64,000 bases of DNA from Oscillospiraceae bacterium (GCA_015064395.1 SVSH01000001.1:1-64000); one strand, 5' to 3'. Positions 45,671-54,959 are shown, counted from the first letter of the stretch. The notes: generated by a model from the letters alone, not told the origin. Program-made: numbers and translations.

Positions 45671-46393
45671 TTATCTCTTTTTCTGTACGTTTTTGTGCAG
45701 GTCGGAGCGAAGGAAGCGAATGGCGCGCTCGATGGCGTCCTTGGAGTCGTACCAGGGCTCCGCGTCGTAGCGGTAATCAAACTTTTTGCAGAACCAGCTG
45801 ACGTCGTTTTGTAGCTTGTCAAAGTAGGGGAGCACCACGCCGGCGCAGACCGCGGCAAATTCCGCTTGCTTTTTCTTGTTCAGGCGGTGCTGGGCACATT
45901 CGAGCAGTCGGCGGTAGTGTGGCAGGCAAAAATAGGGTTGTGCCTTCAGTTTAGCGGGGAAGTCCTCATCAGTGTCCCATAGAACGACGACTGTTTCCAC
46001 CATGCGAGCGTAGTTGTATTCAATGCGGCGGCAGATGTAACAGCTCTCCTCCAGCGCCTTGATGCGCTTTGCGGGCTTTTCGCCGCGAGGCTGAACCAAC
46101 GGGATATGCGGCTCGGCGATTTCCCGGCGTAGGTCGGCCAGGTGACTTTCCAGCGTCAGGGCCATACCAAGGCGGTTCTGTCTTGCCAGCATCATATCAT
46201 AGTGTGTCCGACAAAAGCCACTTTCATTTGTTTTGATACGAATATCCGGCTCCATCATGGATGCACCCAGGATAAGCTCCAATTCGTCGTTCTCCAGCTT
46301 GTTGTACAGCGCGCACATGGGGCAGCCGCAGCTGTGATCGTCGCGCGAGGCCTCAAACGCCTCGTTGACGGGTATGGTGTAGATCTGTTCCAT
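45671..46393 (-). CDS. DUF6062-like cysteine-rich protein
   Basis: A 240-residue soluble protein. GGGAG lies seven bases before ATG 46393. It has four Cys/His-containing motifs spaced through the chain: CGCPMCALYNKLE, GFCRTHYDMML, SCYICRRIEYNY and YFCLPHYRRLLE. They suggest metal binding or a redox fold, the pattern of a clostridial family I know as DUF6062 (recognised from memory). The C-terminal part is basic and helical. Function is unknown. It is the first gene of a minus-strand operon with mnmM and the carboxypeptidase, with its own promoter. Confidence 0.75.
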   Translation of the reverse strand: MEQIYTIPVNEAFEASRDDHSCGCPMCALYNKLENDELELILGASMMEPDIRIKTNESGFCRTHYDMMLARQNRLGMALTLESHLADLRREIAEPHIPLVQPRGEKPAKRIKALEESCYICRRIEYNYARMVETVVVLWDTDEDFPAKLKAQPYFCLPHYRRLLECAQHRLNKKKQAEFAAVCAGVVLPYFDKLQNDVSWFCKKFDYRYDAEPWYDSKDAIERAIRFLRSDLHKNVQKKR

Positions 46394-46426
46394 GAAAGTC
46401 TCCCTGTGACAATAAAAATACACCTT

Positions 46427-46455
46427 ATTATATAACAAAAACGGCGCCAGCGCAA
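46427..46455 (-). promoter_or_regulatory. promoter of DUF6062-mnmM-vanY-type operon
   Basis: Minus strand TTGCGC (46450-46455), 17-base spacer, TATAAT (46427-46432), about 30 bases before the start codon. Confidence 0.65.
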
Positions 46456-46530
46456 GACCCCTTTCGAAAAATTCACAAAGGGGCAACAAAAATAGACACG
46501 TATAAAAGGTAAAAGATTGACGGTGCACAC

Positions 46531-46559
46531 TTGATTTTCTAATAAGAGTGTGATAAAAT
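46531..46559 (+). promoter_or_regulatory. dxs: promoter of dxs
   Basis: TTGATT (46531-46536), 17 bases, TAAAAT (46554-46559) with an extended TG. It is followed by AAGGAGGTGAT just before the ATG at 46590. Confidence 0.65.
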
Positions 46560-46589
46560 ATATAAGATAACCAGCAAGGAGGTGATCGG

Positions 46590-48494
46590 ATGAGCGAGCA
46601 AAACACAATACAGCCAAGCGCACAGACCGTCAGTGAGTATCTCGGCATTCGATCGCCGAAGGACGTGGGGGCGATGCCGGAAAAAAATATTCCTGCCTTG
46701 TGCCAGCGCCTGCGTCGGGTGCTGATCGATCGAACACTGCAAAACGGGGGACACCTGGCCTCCAATCTTGGCGTGGTTGAACTGACCGTGGCCATTCATC
46801 GGGTGTTTGATGCACCCACGGATCATATCGTGTTTGACGTAGGGCATCAATCCTACGTTCATAAATTGTTGACAGGCCGCGCGGACGCCTTTGACACCCT
46901 GCGTATGCCGGGTGGCATTTCGGGCTTCCCGCGACGCGATGAGAGCGAATACGATGCCTTTGGAACGGGGCATGCCTCGACATCCTTGTCAGCGGCCCTG
47001 GGACTGGCGCAGGCAGAGCGCTTGCGCGGCTCGGACGCTTATACTGTCGTCGTGCTGGGCGACGGAGCGCTGACGGGGGGGATGATCCACGAGGCGCTCA
47101 ACAACTGTGACAGAAAGCTCAAGCTGATCATCATTCTCAATGAAAACGAAATGTCCATTTCCAAAAACGTGGGACATTTCGCAATGCTTCTGACCCGCTT
47201 GCGCACCGCGTCGGGTTACTTGAGCACCAAATCGGTACTGGGTAAGACGCTGGAGCACGTGCCGGTGTTGGGTAAGCCGGTACGCAAAGGCTTGAGCCAG
47301 GTAAAAAAGGGAATCAAGAAAGTGTTGTACAGCAACAACTATTTTGAGGCGATGGGACTCAACTACTTCGGTCCTGCCGACGGCAACGACGAGCGGACGG
47401 TCGAGCAGCTGTTGCGCTCCGCCAAGTCCAAGCGCGGCTGCAGTATCATTCACTTAAAGACGGTCAAGGGCAAGGGCTATGTGCCTGCCGAGACCAATCC
47501 GGGTGACTTTCACGGACTGCCAAAGGCAGGCCAAAAGGCGAGCGCTCCTACGTTTTCTCATGTGTTTGGCGAGACGTTGACGCAGCTGGCCCGGGACAAC
47601 GACAAGCTGTGCGCCATCACGGCGGCGATGCCCCAGGGAACGGGCTTGTCTTCCTTTGCTGCGGCACATCCAAGCCGTTTCTTTGACGTTGGCATCGCCG
47701 AGGAGCACGCCGTGACCTTCGCGGCGGGGCTTGCGGCGGGGGGATATACACCGGTGGTGGCCATCTACTCCACCTTCCTACAGCGCTCCTACGACCAGAT
47801 CATACACGACGTGGCGCTACAGCGCCTGCCGGTTCTGTTTGCCATTGACCGCGCGGGACTCAACGCCGCCGATGGACTGACCCATCACGGCATCTTCGAC
47901 GTGGCGTTTCTGTCCGACGTGCCGGGCCTTGAGATCATTGCCCCCCTGACGACGGACTCCCTGCGCGAGCATATGCAACGTCTGTTGAGTGCTCCCTTGA
48001 CTCATTCTGTAGCCATCCGCTACCCTTCGGGCGAGGACGAGGGCAGTCTCGTTGATTTTTACAGATGTGTAAAAGAGCGAGCCGAGGGTGTGTTCACGGA
48101 TTTTGACGTACAGCACCCGCCCAAGACGATTGTCGTGACCTATGGACGCCTGACAGCGGCAGTCTTGACGGCGGCGGAGTCTTGTGGCGAGCGGCCCGGT
48201 ATTCTGCTTCTTGAGCGTCTGCGCCCCTATGGTGCCGTGGTCGATCTTCTGACAGAGCTTAGTGCGCGCGGCGTGCAAAAGATCGTCTTTTGCGAGGAGG
48301 GCATTCTCAGTGGCGGCGAGGGCATGAACCTGGCAAACGCCCTGCAAGCACGTAAGGATCTTGCAAGCTATCCCACCATACGCATTCTTGCCATCGACGC
48401 GCACGAGCGCATTCCCGAGCCTGTGACAGGACAGAGCGCGCAGGATGCCGCCGGCATTGGTGTGATGGATATCATAAAGGCTATCCAAGAATAA
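46590..48494 (+). CDS. dxs: 1-deoxy-D-xylulose-5-phosphate synthase
   Basis: A 634-residue thiamine-diphosphate enzyme making DXP from pyruvate and glyceraldehyde-3-phosphate, the first step of the MEP isoprenoid pathway. The N-terminal domain has FDVGHQSYVHKLLTGR and the TPP/Mg motif GDGALTGGMIHEALNN. The second domain has the catalytic glutamate in AEEHAVTFAAG, then STFLQRSYDQIIHDVAL and DRAGLNAADGLTHHG. A C-terminal transketolase domain completes the enzyme at normal length. A near-perfect AAGGAGGTGATC precedes the ATG. It stands alone between a divergent operon and a convergent potD, with its own promoter and terminator. Confidence 0.97.
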   Translation: MSEQNTIQPSAQTVSEYLGIRSPKDVGAMPEKNIPALCQRLRRVLIDRTLQNGGHLASNLGVVELTVAIHRVFDAPTDHIVFDVGHQSYVHKLLTGRADAFDTLRMPGGISGFPRRDESEYDAFGTGHASTSLSAALGLAQAERLRGSDAYTVVVLGDGALTGGMIHEALNNCDRKLKLIIILNENEMSISKNVGHFAMLLTRLRTASGYLSTKSVLGKTLEHVPVLGKPVRKGLSQVKKGIKKVLYSNNYFEAMGLNYFGPADGNDERTVEQLLRSAKSKRGCSIIHLKTVKGKGYVPAETNPGDFHGLPKAGQKASAPTFSHVFGETLTQLARDNDKLCAITAAMPQGTGLSSFAAAHPSRFFDVGIAEEHAVTFAAGLAAGGYTPVVAIYSTFLQRSYDQIIHDVALQRLPVLFAIDRAGLNAADGLTHHGIFDVAFLSDVPGLEIIAPLTTDSLREHMQRLLSAPLTHSVAIRYPSGEDEGSLVDFYRCVKERAEGVFTDFDVQHPPKTIVVTYGRLTAAVLTAAESCGERPGILLLERLRPYGAVVDLLTELSARGVQKIVFCEEGILSGGEGMNLANALQARKDLASYPTIRILAIDAHERIPEPVTGQSAQDAAGIGVMDIIKAIQE

Positions 48495-48533
48495 AAAAAG
48501 AACGGAAGACCCGCGGGTCTTCCGTTCTTTTTT
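48494..48533. terminator. bidirectional terminator between dxs and potD
   Basis: Perfect arms AAAAAAGAACGGAAGACCC and its complement around a GC centre, with A- and T-runs at the two ends. Confidence 0.93.
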
Positions 48534-48536
48534 ATG

Positions 48537-49754
48537 TCAATACTGCGACGTGCGGTACTTCTTGAGGATGAATCTCCACAGGAAGAAGGCAGCGCACAGA
48601 ATGACGATCACAAGGGCTATGGTGTGGATGGAGCTGCCGACCGAGGACTCAATCTTAAGCTGCTCCCAAAGCTCGTTGGCAACGTTTTGCGTATCGACGT
48701 CGAGCATATGGTAGTACTGGGTGGGGACGCTCTCGGCGTCGTAGTAGAGAATGCTCATGGCATCCTCGTGCCAATCCTCCATATATTCGATATACTCCTC
48801 GTTCTCACGGACCAGGAGATTGGGGCTGGCATAGCCGATATACTCGGCGTTGGCCACGGCGATCTCCTCGGAGAGCATGAAGTTGATATACGCCTCGGCC
48901 GCGTCCTTGTTGCGCGAGCCGGTGGGGATGCACATAGCGTCAACGAAGATGTTGGTGCCTTCCTCGGGATAGTAGAAGGCCAGGGCGTCGTTGCTGTCGT
49001 ACATGGTCAGATAGTCGCCGGCGTAGTAAGGGGCGATCGCGGCGGATTCACCCTTCATTTTGTTGAACACCTCGTCCATGACGTAGCCTTGAACGATGGG
49101 CTTCTGGTCCTTCAAAAGCTGCAGGGCGGCTTCCCAATCGGCGCGGTTCTTGGTGTTGACGTCCATCTGCTGATAGTACATGGCCGTGCCGAAGGCGTCG
49201 CGGGCGTTGTTGAACTGCAGGATCTTGCCGCTGTACTTATCGTTCCAGAGAATATCCCACGAGCCGATGTCCTCCTCATCCACCATATTGGTATTGTAGA
49301 TGATACCGACCATGCCGCAGGTGTAGGGAACCGAATATTCGTTGTTCGGGTCGTAGTACTGGCCCCGGAATTCGGGGGCGATATACTGCGCGTTAGGGAT
49401 ATTGGACAGATTCAGCTTTTCCAGCATCCCCTCGTCGATCATGCGTTGGATCATATAGTCGGAGGGAATGATCACGTCGTAGCTGGCCGAGCCTGAGCGC
49501 AGCTTGGCGTACATATCCTCGTTGGAGGCGTAGGTGGTGTAGTTGACCTTGATCTTTTGACCGTAGGTCTCGTAGTAGTACTCCTCAAACGCGGCGTTGA
49601 CGTCAAGCGTTCCCTCCGAACCGTCCGAGATGTATTCACCCCAGTTGTAGACGTTCAGAACGATCACGTCACCGCCCCCGCAGGAGGGCAGAAACACGGC
49701 GACAAGCGACAGCACAAGGGAGAGGAGCAGGAGAGAAGACAAAATACGTTTCAT
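48537..49754 (-). CDS. potD: PotD-type polyamine-binding lipoprotein with C-terminal membrane helix
   Basis: A 405-residue substrate-binding protein of the spermidine/putrescine family. The ATG at 49754 follows AAGGAGG. The lipobox is LPSC (Cys25), then the PotD pattern LNVYNWGEYIS, SYDVIIPSDYMIQRM, VPYTCGMVGIIYNTN and AYINFMLSEEIAVANAEYIGY. After the binding domain it continues into a C-terminal hydrophobic helix (about 378-397, IALVIVILCAAFFLWRFIL) and a basic tail; ordinary PotD proteins end before this. It therefore may be held at both ends. It is the last gene of potABCD, overlapping potC by four bases. Confidence 0.94.
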   Translation of the reverse strand: MKRILSSLLLLSLVLSLVAVFLPSCGGGDVIVLNVYNWGEYISDGSEGTLDVNAAFEEYYYETYGQKIKVNYTTYASNEDMYAKLRSGSASYDVIIPSDYMIQRMIDEGMLEKLNLSNIPNAQYIAPEFRGQYYDPNNEYSVPYTCGMVGIIYNTNMVDEEDIGSWDILWNDKYSGKILQFNNARDAFGTAMYYQQMDVNTKNRADWEAALQLLKDQKPIVQGYVMDEVFNKMKGESAAIAPYYAGDYLTMYDSNDALAFYYPEEGTNIFVDAMCIPTGSRNKDAAEAYINFMLSEEIAVANAEYIGYASPNLLVRENEEYIEYMEDWHEDAMSILYYDAESVPTQYYHMLDVDTQNVANELWEQLKIESSVGSSIHTIALVIVILCAAFFLWRFILKKYRTSQY

Positions 49755-50632
49755 TTTGCATCGCCTCCTTTGCCTGCCGTGCGATGCGCGCGGCGCTCCT
49801 GGACGCGCTGACGCATATGACTGCGCCAATCGGGATTTTTGCTGTTTTTGCCATCACGGTCGCCTGTCAAATTGGTCAGGATCAGCAGTGTGAGCACGGC
49901 GATGATCATCAGGGTCGACAGGGCGTAGATGTCAGGCTTGACTTCCTTTTTGGTCATGGAGTAGATGAGAATAGGAAGCGTCTGGAAGTCACTGCCCGCG
50001 CAGAAGTAGGAAATGACGAAGTCGTCCAGCGACAGCGTGAAGGCCATGATGAAGCCGGTCACGATGCCGGGCATGACGTTGGGCAATTCCACCTTGAAGA
50101 AGGACTGAACGGGGGTGCAACCCAGGTCCAGCGCCGCCTCGGGCAGATGCTTGTCCATCTGGCGGAACTTTGGGGTAACGTTCAGAATGACGTAGGGAAG
50201 GTTGAAGGTGACGTGCGCGATGAGCAGCGTCCAAAAGTTGAGCTTGTCCGCGCTACCCAGGCGTGTTCCCACGAACACAAACAGAAGCATCATGGAAATG
50301 CCCGTGACGATATCGGGGTTCATCATGGGAATGTTGGTGACCGAAACGATGGCGCCGCGCAAAAATTTGGAGCGCATACGGTGCAGTCCCAGCGAGGCGG
50401 CCGTGCCGATCAGGGTCGAGATAACGGCCGAGGATACGGCCAGGATCAGCGTGTTTTTCAGTGCCGTAAAGGTCTCGGCACTGCGGAACAGCTCCTCGTA
50501 CCAGTAGGTCGAAAAGCCGGTAAAAACGCCGGTGTTGTTGGTGCTGTTAAAGGAAAACAGCATGAGCACCAAAATGGGGATATACAGGATCGCAATGATG
50601 AGGGCGATATAGGAGCGAGACAGTATTTTCAT
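49751..50632 (-). CDS. potC: polyamine ABC transporter permease (PotC type)
   Basis: A 293-residue permease with about six helices. The start region [26 protein letters not shown] and the EAA loop AALDLGCTPVQSFFKVELP are typical of PotC. TLSLDDFVISYFC after the EAA loop is another PotC mark. The basic C-terminal tail of about 35 residues (RDGKNSKNPDWRSH onward) is longer than usual. It overlaps potB by four bases upstream and potD by four bases downstream. Confidence 0.95.
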   Translation of the reverse strand: MKILSRSYIALIIAILYIPILVLMLFSFNSTNNTGVFTGFSTYWYEELFRSAETFTALKNTLILAVSSAVISTLIGTAASLGLHRMRSKFLRGAIVSVTNIPMMNPDIVTGISMMLLFVFVGTRLGSADKLNFWTLLIAHVTFNLPYVILNVTPKFRQMDKHLPEAALDLGCTPVQSFFKVELPNVMPGIVTGFIMAFTLSLDDFVISYFCAGSDFQTLPILIYSMTKKEVKPDIYALSTLMIIAVLTLLILTNLTGDRDGKNSKNPDWRSHMRQRVQERRAHRTAGKGGDAK

Positions 50633-51486
50633 ACGATCACCGTCCCTTCGTCGTCCGAGAAGCGGTTCATCACGGCCATGGACAGAAGAATCAGGATCAT
50701 CATGACCAGCGAGATGGACGCGCCTACGTTGTAGGTGGAGGGATTCTGGAACTGACGCTCAATGGTGTCGCCGATCAGGTCAAACGTACCGCCGCCCAGC
50801 TTCTGCGAAATGTAGAAGGTGGAAATGGAGGGGACGAAGACCATAGTCACGCCCGAGATGATGCCCGAGGTAGACAGGGGAAGAATGACTCTGCCCAGCG
50901 TATGCAGGCTGTTGCAGCCCAGGTCGTGCGCTGCCTCGATGTAGCGGTGATCCATTTTGGAAATGACCGAATGAATGGGCAATACCATATAGGGCAGGAA
51001 ATTATACACCATACCGAAGATAACGGCAGGGGCAGTTCCTACGATGTGCACCGGCTCAAAGCCCAGTGCCATGAGAAAATGGTTGAGAAAACCGCCGTCA
51101 TCCAAGATAGCCATCATGGAATAGGTGCGGATGAGCAGATTCATCCACATGGGGAGCATGAGTAGTAGGATGGCGATCTTTTGGGCCTTGGGCGACAGCT
51201 TGGCGATGCAGTAAGCCAAGGGGTAGCCGATGAGCAGGCACAGGACGGTCGCGATGACGGACATCGAAAGAGACAGGATAAACGTTTCGGTGTGCTCGCT
51301 CAAAGCAAGGATGTTGTCCCAGGTGAAGGATCCGTCAGCGGTGGTAAAAGCATAATAAAGAACGAAGACCAGCGGGGCGGCGATGAACAGCACCGTCCAT
51401 ACCAGGTGAGGAGAAGCCGCGAGATAAGCAAAGGGAGAGGACTTGATCCGCCCTTTGGCCGCGGGTGGCTTTTTGGATATCGTCAT
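50629..51486 (-). CDS. potB: polyamine ABC transporter permease (PotB type)
   Basis: A 285-residue permease with six predicted helices. Features are the N-terminal [20 protein letters not shown], the gating-region [17 protein letters not shown] and the EAA loop [20 protein letters not shown]. These are all PotB-like. Its start overlaps the potA stop by four bases and its stop overlaps the potC start by four bases, showing tight translational coupling. It forms the membrane channel with PotC. Confidence 0.95.
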   Translation of the reverse strand: MTISKKPPAAKGRIKSSPFAYLAASPHLVWTVLFIAAPLVFVLYYAFTTADGSFTWDNILALSEHTETFILSLSMSVIATVLCLLIGYPLAYCIAKLSPKAQKIAILLLMLPMWMNLLIRTYSMMAILDDGGFLNHFLMALGFEPVHIVGTAPAVIFGMVYNFLPYMVLPIHSVISKMDHRYIEAAHDLGCNSLHTLGRVILPLSTSGIISGVTMVFVPSISTFYISQKLGGGTFDLIGDTIERQFQNPSTYNVGASISLVMMILILLSMAVMNRFSDDEGTVIV

Positions 51487-52610
51487 GCCTCTTCCTCCTC
51501 CATTTCCGGTTCAGACAAGCGTTCCAGCTCGTCCGAGAAGGAGGAATAGTCGCCAAAGCGACCGGAATAGACCGATTTTTTCATGATGTGAATGGCGTCC
51601 GGCTCGATGTGCAGACCAATGACAGCATCGGGTGCGACGTAGTCGGAGGTCTCGATCATCCACTTAAAGCCGCAGACGTCCACGATGATCTCATAATAGT
51701 CGCCCTTGAAGGTGACCGAGGTGACGGTGCCCTTGAGCATACCTTTTTCGGGGGCAACGACGTCTACGTCCTCGGGACGAACGACGATGTCGACCGGCTC
51801 GTTCTTGTCAAAGCCGGCGTCAAGACACTGGAAGGTCTGACCCGAGAAGCGAGCGCGATAATCCTCCAGCATGGTGCCGGCGAGAATATTGCTCTCGCCG
51901 ATAAAGTCGGCAACGAAGGCGTTGACCGGCTCGTTATAGATATCCGTCGGTGTTCCGATCTGCTGGATACAGCCGTCCGACATAACGACGACGGTGTCCG
52001 ACATGGACAGCGCCTCCTCCTGGTCGTGGGTGACGTAGATAAAGGTAATGCCGGTGCGCTTTTGCATATTTTTCAGCTCGACCTGCATGTCCTTGCGCAG
52101 CTTGAGGTCAAGAGCGCCCAGGGGCTCGTCCAAAAGCAATACCTTGGGGTGATTGATCAGGGCGCGGGCAATGGCGACGCGCTGCTGCTGACCGCCCGAG
52201 AGGGTGGTCACCTTGCGGTGCTCGAAGCCCTTGAGGTTGACCATGGCCAGCATATCCTTGACCTGGCTTACGATGTCTTTTTCGGGGACGTGCTTGAGTC
52301 GCAGACCAAAGGCGATGTTTTCAAATACGTTCAGGTGAGGGAACAGGGCATACTTCTGGAAGACGGTGTTGACGGGACGCTGATAGGCAGGGATGTCGTT
52401 GGTCAACTTGCCGTCAAACAGCACCTCTCCCTCGTCGGGCGTCTCAAAGCCGCCGATGATGCGAAGCGTGGTCGTTTTGCCGCAGCCCGAGGGGCCGAGC
52501 AGGGTGATGAATTCCTTGTCATGGATGTCGAGGTTGATCTTGTCCAGAATTACCTCGCCATCAAAGCTCTTGGAAATGTTTTTGAGTTGGATCAGGATAT
52601 TCTGATTCAT
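51483..52610 (-). CDS. potA: polyamine ABC transporter ATPase (PotA type)
   Basis: A 375-residue ATPase. Motifs are Walker [11 protein letters not shown], signature LSGGQQQRV, Walker [13 protein letters not shown] and switch [13 protein letters not shown]-terminal TOBE domain ([13 protein letters not shown]) follows. The ATG at 52610 is 11 bases after GGAG. A second ATG, out of frame, sits only five bases after the same site and would make an 18-residue peptide. It heads the potABCD operon. Confidence 0.96.
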   Translation of the reverse strand: MNQNILIQLKNISKSFDGEVILDKINLDIHDKEFITLLGPSGCGKTTTLRIIGGFETPDEGEVLFDGKLTNDIPAYQRPVNTVFQKYALFPHLNVFENIAFGLRLKHVPEKDIVSQVKDMLAMVNLKGFEHRKVTTLSGGQQQRVAIARALINHPKVLLLDEPLGALDLKLRKDMQVELKNMQKRTGITFIYVTHDQEEALSMSDTVVVMSDGCIQQIGTPTDIYNEPVNAFVADFIGESNILAGTMLEDYRARFSGQTFQCLDAGFDKNEPVDIVVRPEDVDVVAPEKGMLKGTVTSVTFKGDYYEIIVDVCGFKWMIETSDYVAPDAVIGLHIEPDAIHIMKKSVYSGRFGDYSSFSDELERLSEPEMEEEEA

Positions 52611-52935
52611 TCCGCATATATACTCCTTTGAAAAAAGAAATAAATACCAGCCTTCCTCTTTTGAGCCGCGTGGCGGAACAGAGAACAGTTAGGACGAAAA
52701 TGGCCGTGACGCGCGATATGCTTGTCCGTGCGACGCCGTTTCTGTGGGAACTGTCCGAAAGGTCTAACACATATTGTAACAGAGTATGCTGCAAATTGCA
52801 ATAGGATTTTACGATATTTCCAAAAATTCGTGATTATCCTCAATCCTTCGCCAAGACACGCAGTGGGAGGCGGTTAGGCTGAAAAATCTCTTCTTTGCGC
52901 CCAAGTTCTTTCAAATCCTCTCAAAAGCGCCGTTT
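52611..52935. other. intergenic region upstream of potA
   Basis: 325 bases between potA and the M50 protease gene, which are both on the minus strand. The potA promoter is at 52773-52801 and gives a leader of about 155 bases. No gene is evident. I see no strong terminator for the M50 gene. Confidence 0.5.
52773..52801 (-). promoter_or_regulatory. promoter of potABCD
   Basis: Minus strand TTGCAA (52796-52801), 17 bases, TACAAT (52773-52778). Transcription would start near 52766. Confidence 0.65.
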
Positions 52936-53511
52936 TTAAGTGAAATCATCCCGCACATGGCCGTTCTCAAGGACCAGGCACAGAAAGAGCTGCAGGCAAA
53001 AAAGATAGAGCGAAAGGGCGCTGCCGCGGCGCAAAAGAAGATAGACGGCAAGCAACCAAAGTGCCGTCAGGACGAGACAGGAAAGCAGCGAGATGACACG
53101 CCCGGCGCGGTCGGGGGTAAGGGAGGGGAGACGGCGATGGTGAGAGCAAAGAAAGCAGTATACAATGCGAGCCCCGTCAAAGCCTCGCAGGGGCAGGAGA
53201 TTGAGTAGGGCAAGGGACAGTGAGAGAGGGATCCATCGGGAAGCGAAAGCTGAAAGAGTAGGGAAGACCAAGCAGAAGACGCGCAGGTGCAGAGCAGCCA
53301 GTGCATTGGCCAACGGCCCACCCAGAGCGCAGATCAGCTCATGGTCATAGGAGGGAAAGCCATCCTCTCCCGTGATCAGCCGTAGTCCGGTACGGGTCAG
53401 GCGCAAGCGCCCGAACCTGACCCCAACGGCGCGCGCTGCGAGGACGTGGCCCATCTCGTGCAGGACAATGGCGGCAACGAGGGGGAAAACGGAATCGTAT
53501 AACGAAAGCAT
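52936..53511 (-). CDS. M50-family (site-2-type) membrane metalloprotease
   Basis: A 191-residue membrane protease. The start at 53511 is chosen because GGGAGGTGTAATT precedes it; a longer frame from 53601 has no such site. The zinc motif HEMGH lies at residues 18-22 in the first helix. The distal ligand motif LNLLPLRGFDGARI follows near residue 100-113, with further helices to the C-terminus. This layout recalls SpoIVFB-type intramembrane proteases that cut membrane-bound substrates. Substrate is unknown. It faces away from the DUF1836 gene and is not clearly in an operon. Confidence 0.88.
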   Translation of the reverse strand: MLSLYDSVFPLVAAIVLHEMGHVLAARAVGVRFGRLRLTRTGLRLITGEDGFPSYDHELICALGGPLANALAALHLRVFCLVFPTLSAFASRWIPLSLSLALLNLLPLRGFDGARIVYCFLCSHHRRLPSLTPDRAGRVISLLSCLVLTALWLLAVYLLLRRGSALSLYLFCLQLFLCLVLENGHVRDDFT

Positions 53512-53594
53512 AATTACACCTCCCGGCAACAGTCTATGCAGGGGCATTTGGAAAATATCCGTCGCGTCCAAAGCAAAAAACATGGCAAACGCTA

Positions 53595-53623
53595 TTGACA
53601 ATCAAACGATTATGTTATATAAT
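53595..53623 (+). promoter_or_regulatory. consensus promoter of DUF1836 gene
   Basis: Perfect TTGACA (53595-53600), 17-base spacer, perfect TATAAT (53618-53623). A leader of about 110 bases precedes the ATG at 53743. Confidence 0.85.
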
Positions 53624-53742
53624 GAGCACAAGAGGACATCACACATCGACACACGACTATTCCATGGTCGGAGAATAACATCCCCCATTGTACCGAGATG
53701 GTGCATGACGGGAGACCTAAAAATCAGGAGGTTGGAAACGAT

Positions 53743-54333
53743 ATGAAACTAATTATCCCCAATGACATCATTCCCGGAACCAAGCTCAAGCGCGCGGAAA
53801 TGGGCGGTTTGACGGGTAAGCCTTTTCTTGATCAACTCTTTATGGTCAGCGACGGCGTTATGCTCTCGCAGATCCGCAAAATGGCGGGTATCGACGGCTC
53901 GACCCTGCAGAACTGGACCAAGCGCGGCTGGGTTGCCAACGCACAGCTCAAGCGCTACGGCGTTGACCAGGTCGCTCACATTTTCCTGATCAATATGCTT
54001 CGCTCCTGTATGCAGTTGGATCGCATCGCCTGGCTGCTTCACTACGTCAACGGCTCGGTGGAGGATCGCAGTGACGATATCATTACAGCTTCTGCTCTGT
54101 ACGATTCGATCTGTATGACGCTGGATTATCTGGACACCGAGGAGGGCTGTACGCTGGAGGCGATCCGTCCTGCTATTGAGCGAGCAGTGGCTGATTACGT
54201 GGAGCCGGTAGAGGGCGCAAGGGTCAGACTGACCAATGCCTTGGAGATCATTGTCGGCTCTTACTGTGCGTCGCTGATCAAGCAGTCTGCGGACGCCAAG
54301 ATCAAGGAACTGATCGGAAGCGTTGAGGAATGA
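53743..54333 (+). CDS. DUF1836 domain protein (putative MerR-like regulator)
   Basis: A 196-residue protein. The ATG follows AGGAGG. Residues about 27-115 match DUF1836: LFMVSDGVMLSQIRKMAGID, then LQNWTKRGWV and the helical MLRSCMQLDRIAWLLHYVNG. The family resembles a MerR-type winged helix, with SGIDGSTLQNWTKRGWV-like recognition helices, so DNA binding is likely. The C-terminal half is helical without a known ligand domain. It stands alone behind a perfect promoter, just upstream of the tRNA-Leu gene. Targets are unknown. Confidence 0.85.
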   Translation: MKLIIPNDIIPGTKLKRAEMGGLTGKPFLDQLFMVSDGVMLSQIRKMAGIDGSTLQNWTKRGWVANAQLKRYGVDQVAHIFLINMLRSCMQLDRIAWLLHYVNGSVEDRSDDIITASALYDSICMTLDYLDTEEGCTLEAIRPAIERAVADYVEPVEGARVRLTNALEIIVGSYCASLIKQSADAKIKELIGSVEE

Positions 54334-54387
54334 TATGCCGTCTTGGCAAGTGCTGAAAAGAAAAAATAAATTTTTCGCCAAAAAGCC

Positions 54388-54415
54388 TTGACAATTTTCC
54401 CTTTTGTGATATAAT
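54388..54415 (+). promoter_or_regulatory. promoter of tRNA-Leu
   Basis: TTGACA (54388-54393), 16-base spacer, TATAAT (54410-54415), 38 bases before the mature tRNA 5' end. Confidence 0.85.
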
Positions 54416-54453
54416 AGTTCCGTTGCCGCGCGAAAGTGGCGGTGACGGAATAT

Positions 54454-54538
54454 GCGAGAGTGGCGGAACAGGCAGACGCGCACGTTTGAGGGGCGTGTGG
54501 TTAACACCGTACGGGTTCAAGTCCCGTTTCTCGCACCA
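54454..54538 (+). tRNA. tRNA-Leu(GAG)
   Basis: An 85-base class II tRNA. The acceptor stem GCGAGAG pairs with TTCTCGC (one G-U). The anticodon loop TTGAGGG puts GAG at 54488-54490. A long variable arm follows, then T-arm ACGGGTTCAAGTCCCGT. Discriminator A and CCA are encoded at 54535-54538. It reads CUC/CUU leucine codons. It borders the AT-rich accessory segment. Confidence 0.95.
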
Positions 54539-54566
54539 TCCTCATAGGACAATATTGCAACCTATG

Positions 54567-54596
54567 AAAAAAAGCCTTGTTTTACAAGGCTTTTTT
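54567..54596 (+). terminator. terminator of tRNA-Leu transcript
   Basis: Arms AAAAAAGCCTTGT and ACAAGGCTTTTTT around a TTT loop. A second hairpin, AAGGGCGAAAATTTCGCCCTT, follows at 54604-54624. Confidence 0.9.
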
Positions 54597-54959
54597 GCTT
54601 TTTAAGGGCGAAAATTTCGCCCTTTTATTTTTTGCAACTTTTTTTGGACCGTACGGACTTGAACCCGTGACATTGGCGCTATTTTTTTGTTTTTACCTGA
54701 TTCGACGCTCCAAATATATGCGGGTCTAAACTGGCTAAAATAAAGCATTTATTGTTATATTAAATGCCCGTGCTACGCCATTTTAACACGAACAAAATTG
54801 ATTGTCAATATGAAATTGTTGTCCTTGTCGTCTGTTACGGTTCATTTTGTGCTGTTTTAGGTGAACATATCAATGAAAAAATACATTTAATATAACATTA
54901 AATGAACTTTATTAATGCCCAAAAGTGCATATATTAGTTGATGATGTATAGGGTGATGT
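54597..54959. other. AT-rich non-coding segment downstream of tRNA-Leu
   Basis: No gene is evident. It holds the second hairpin (54604-54624), a tRNA-3'-end-like fragment on the minus strand (54645-54680) and a perfect 14-base inverted repeat (54753-54766 and 54884-54897). Composition shifts to strongly AT-rich here. Confidence 0.6.
54645..54680 (-). pseudogene. tRNA 3'-end-like fragment (possible att remnant)
   Basis: The minus strand reads a T-arm-like ACGGGTTCAAGTCCGT followed by ACGGTCCA, resembling the T-arm, acceptor strand and CCA of a tRNA. It has one imperfect stem position and no matching 5' half. Integrated elements often leave such fragments, but a chance likeness is possible because it is short. 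Confidence 0.4.
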
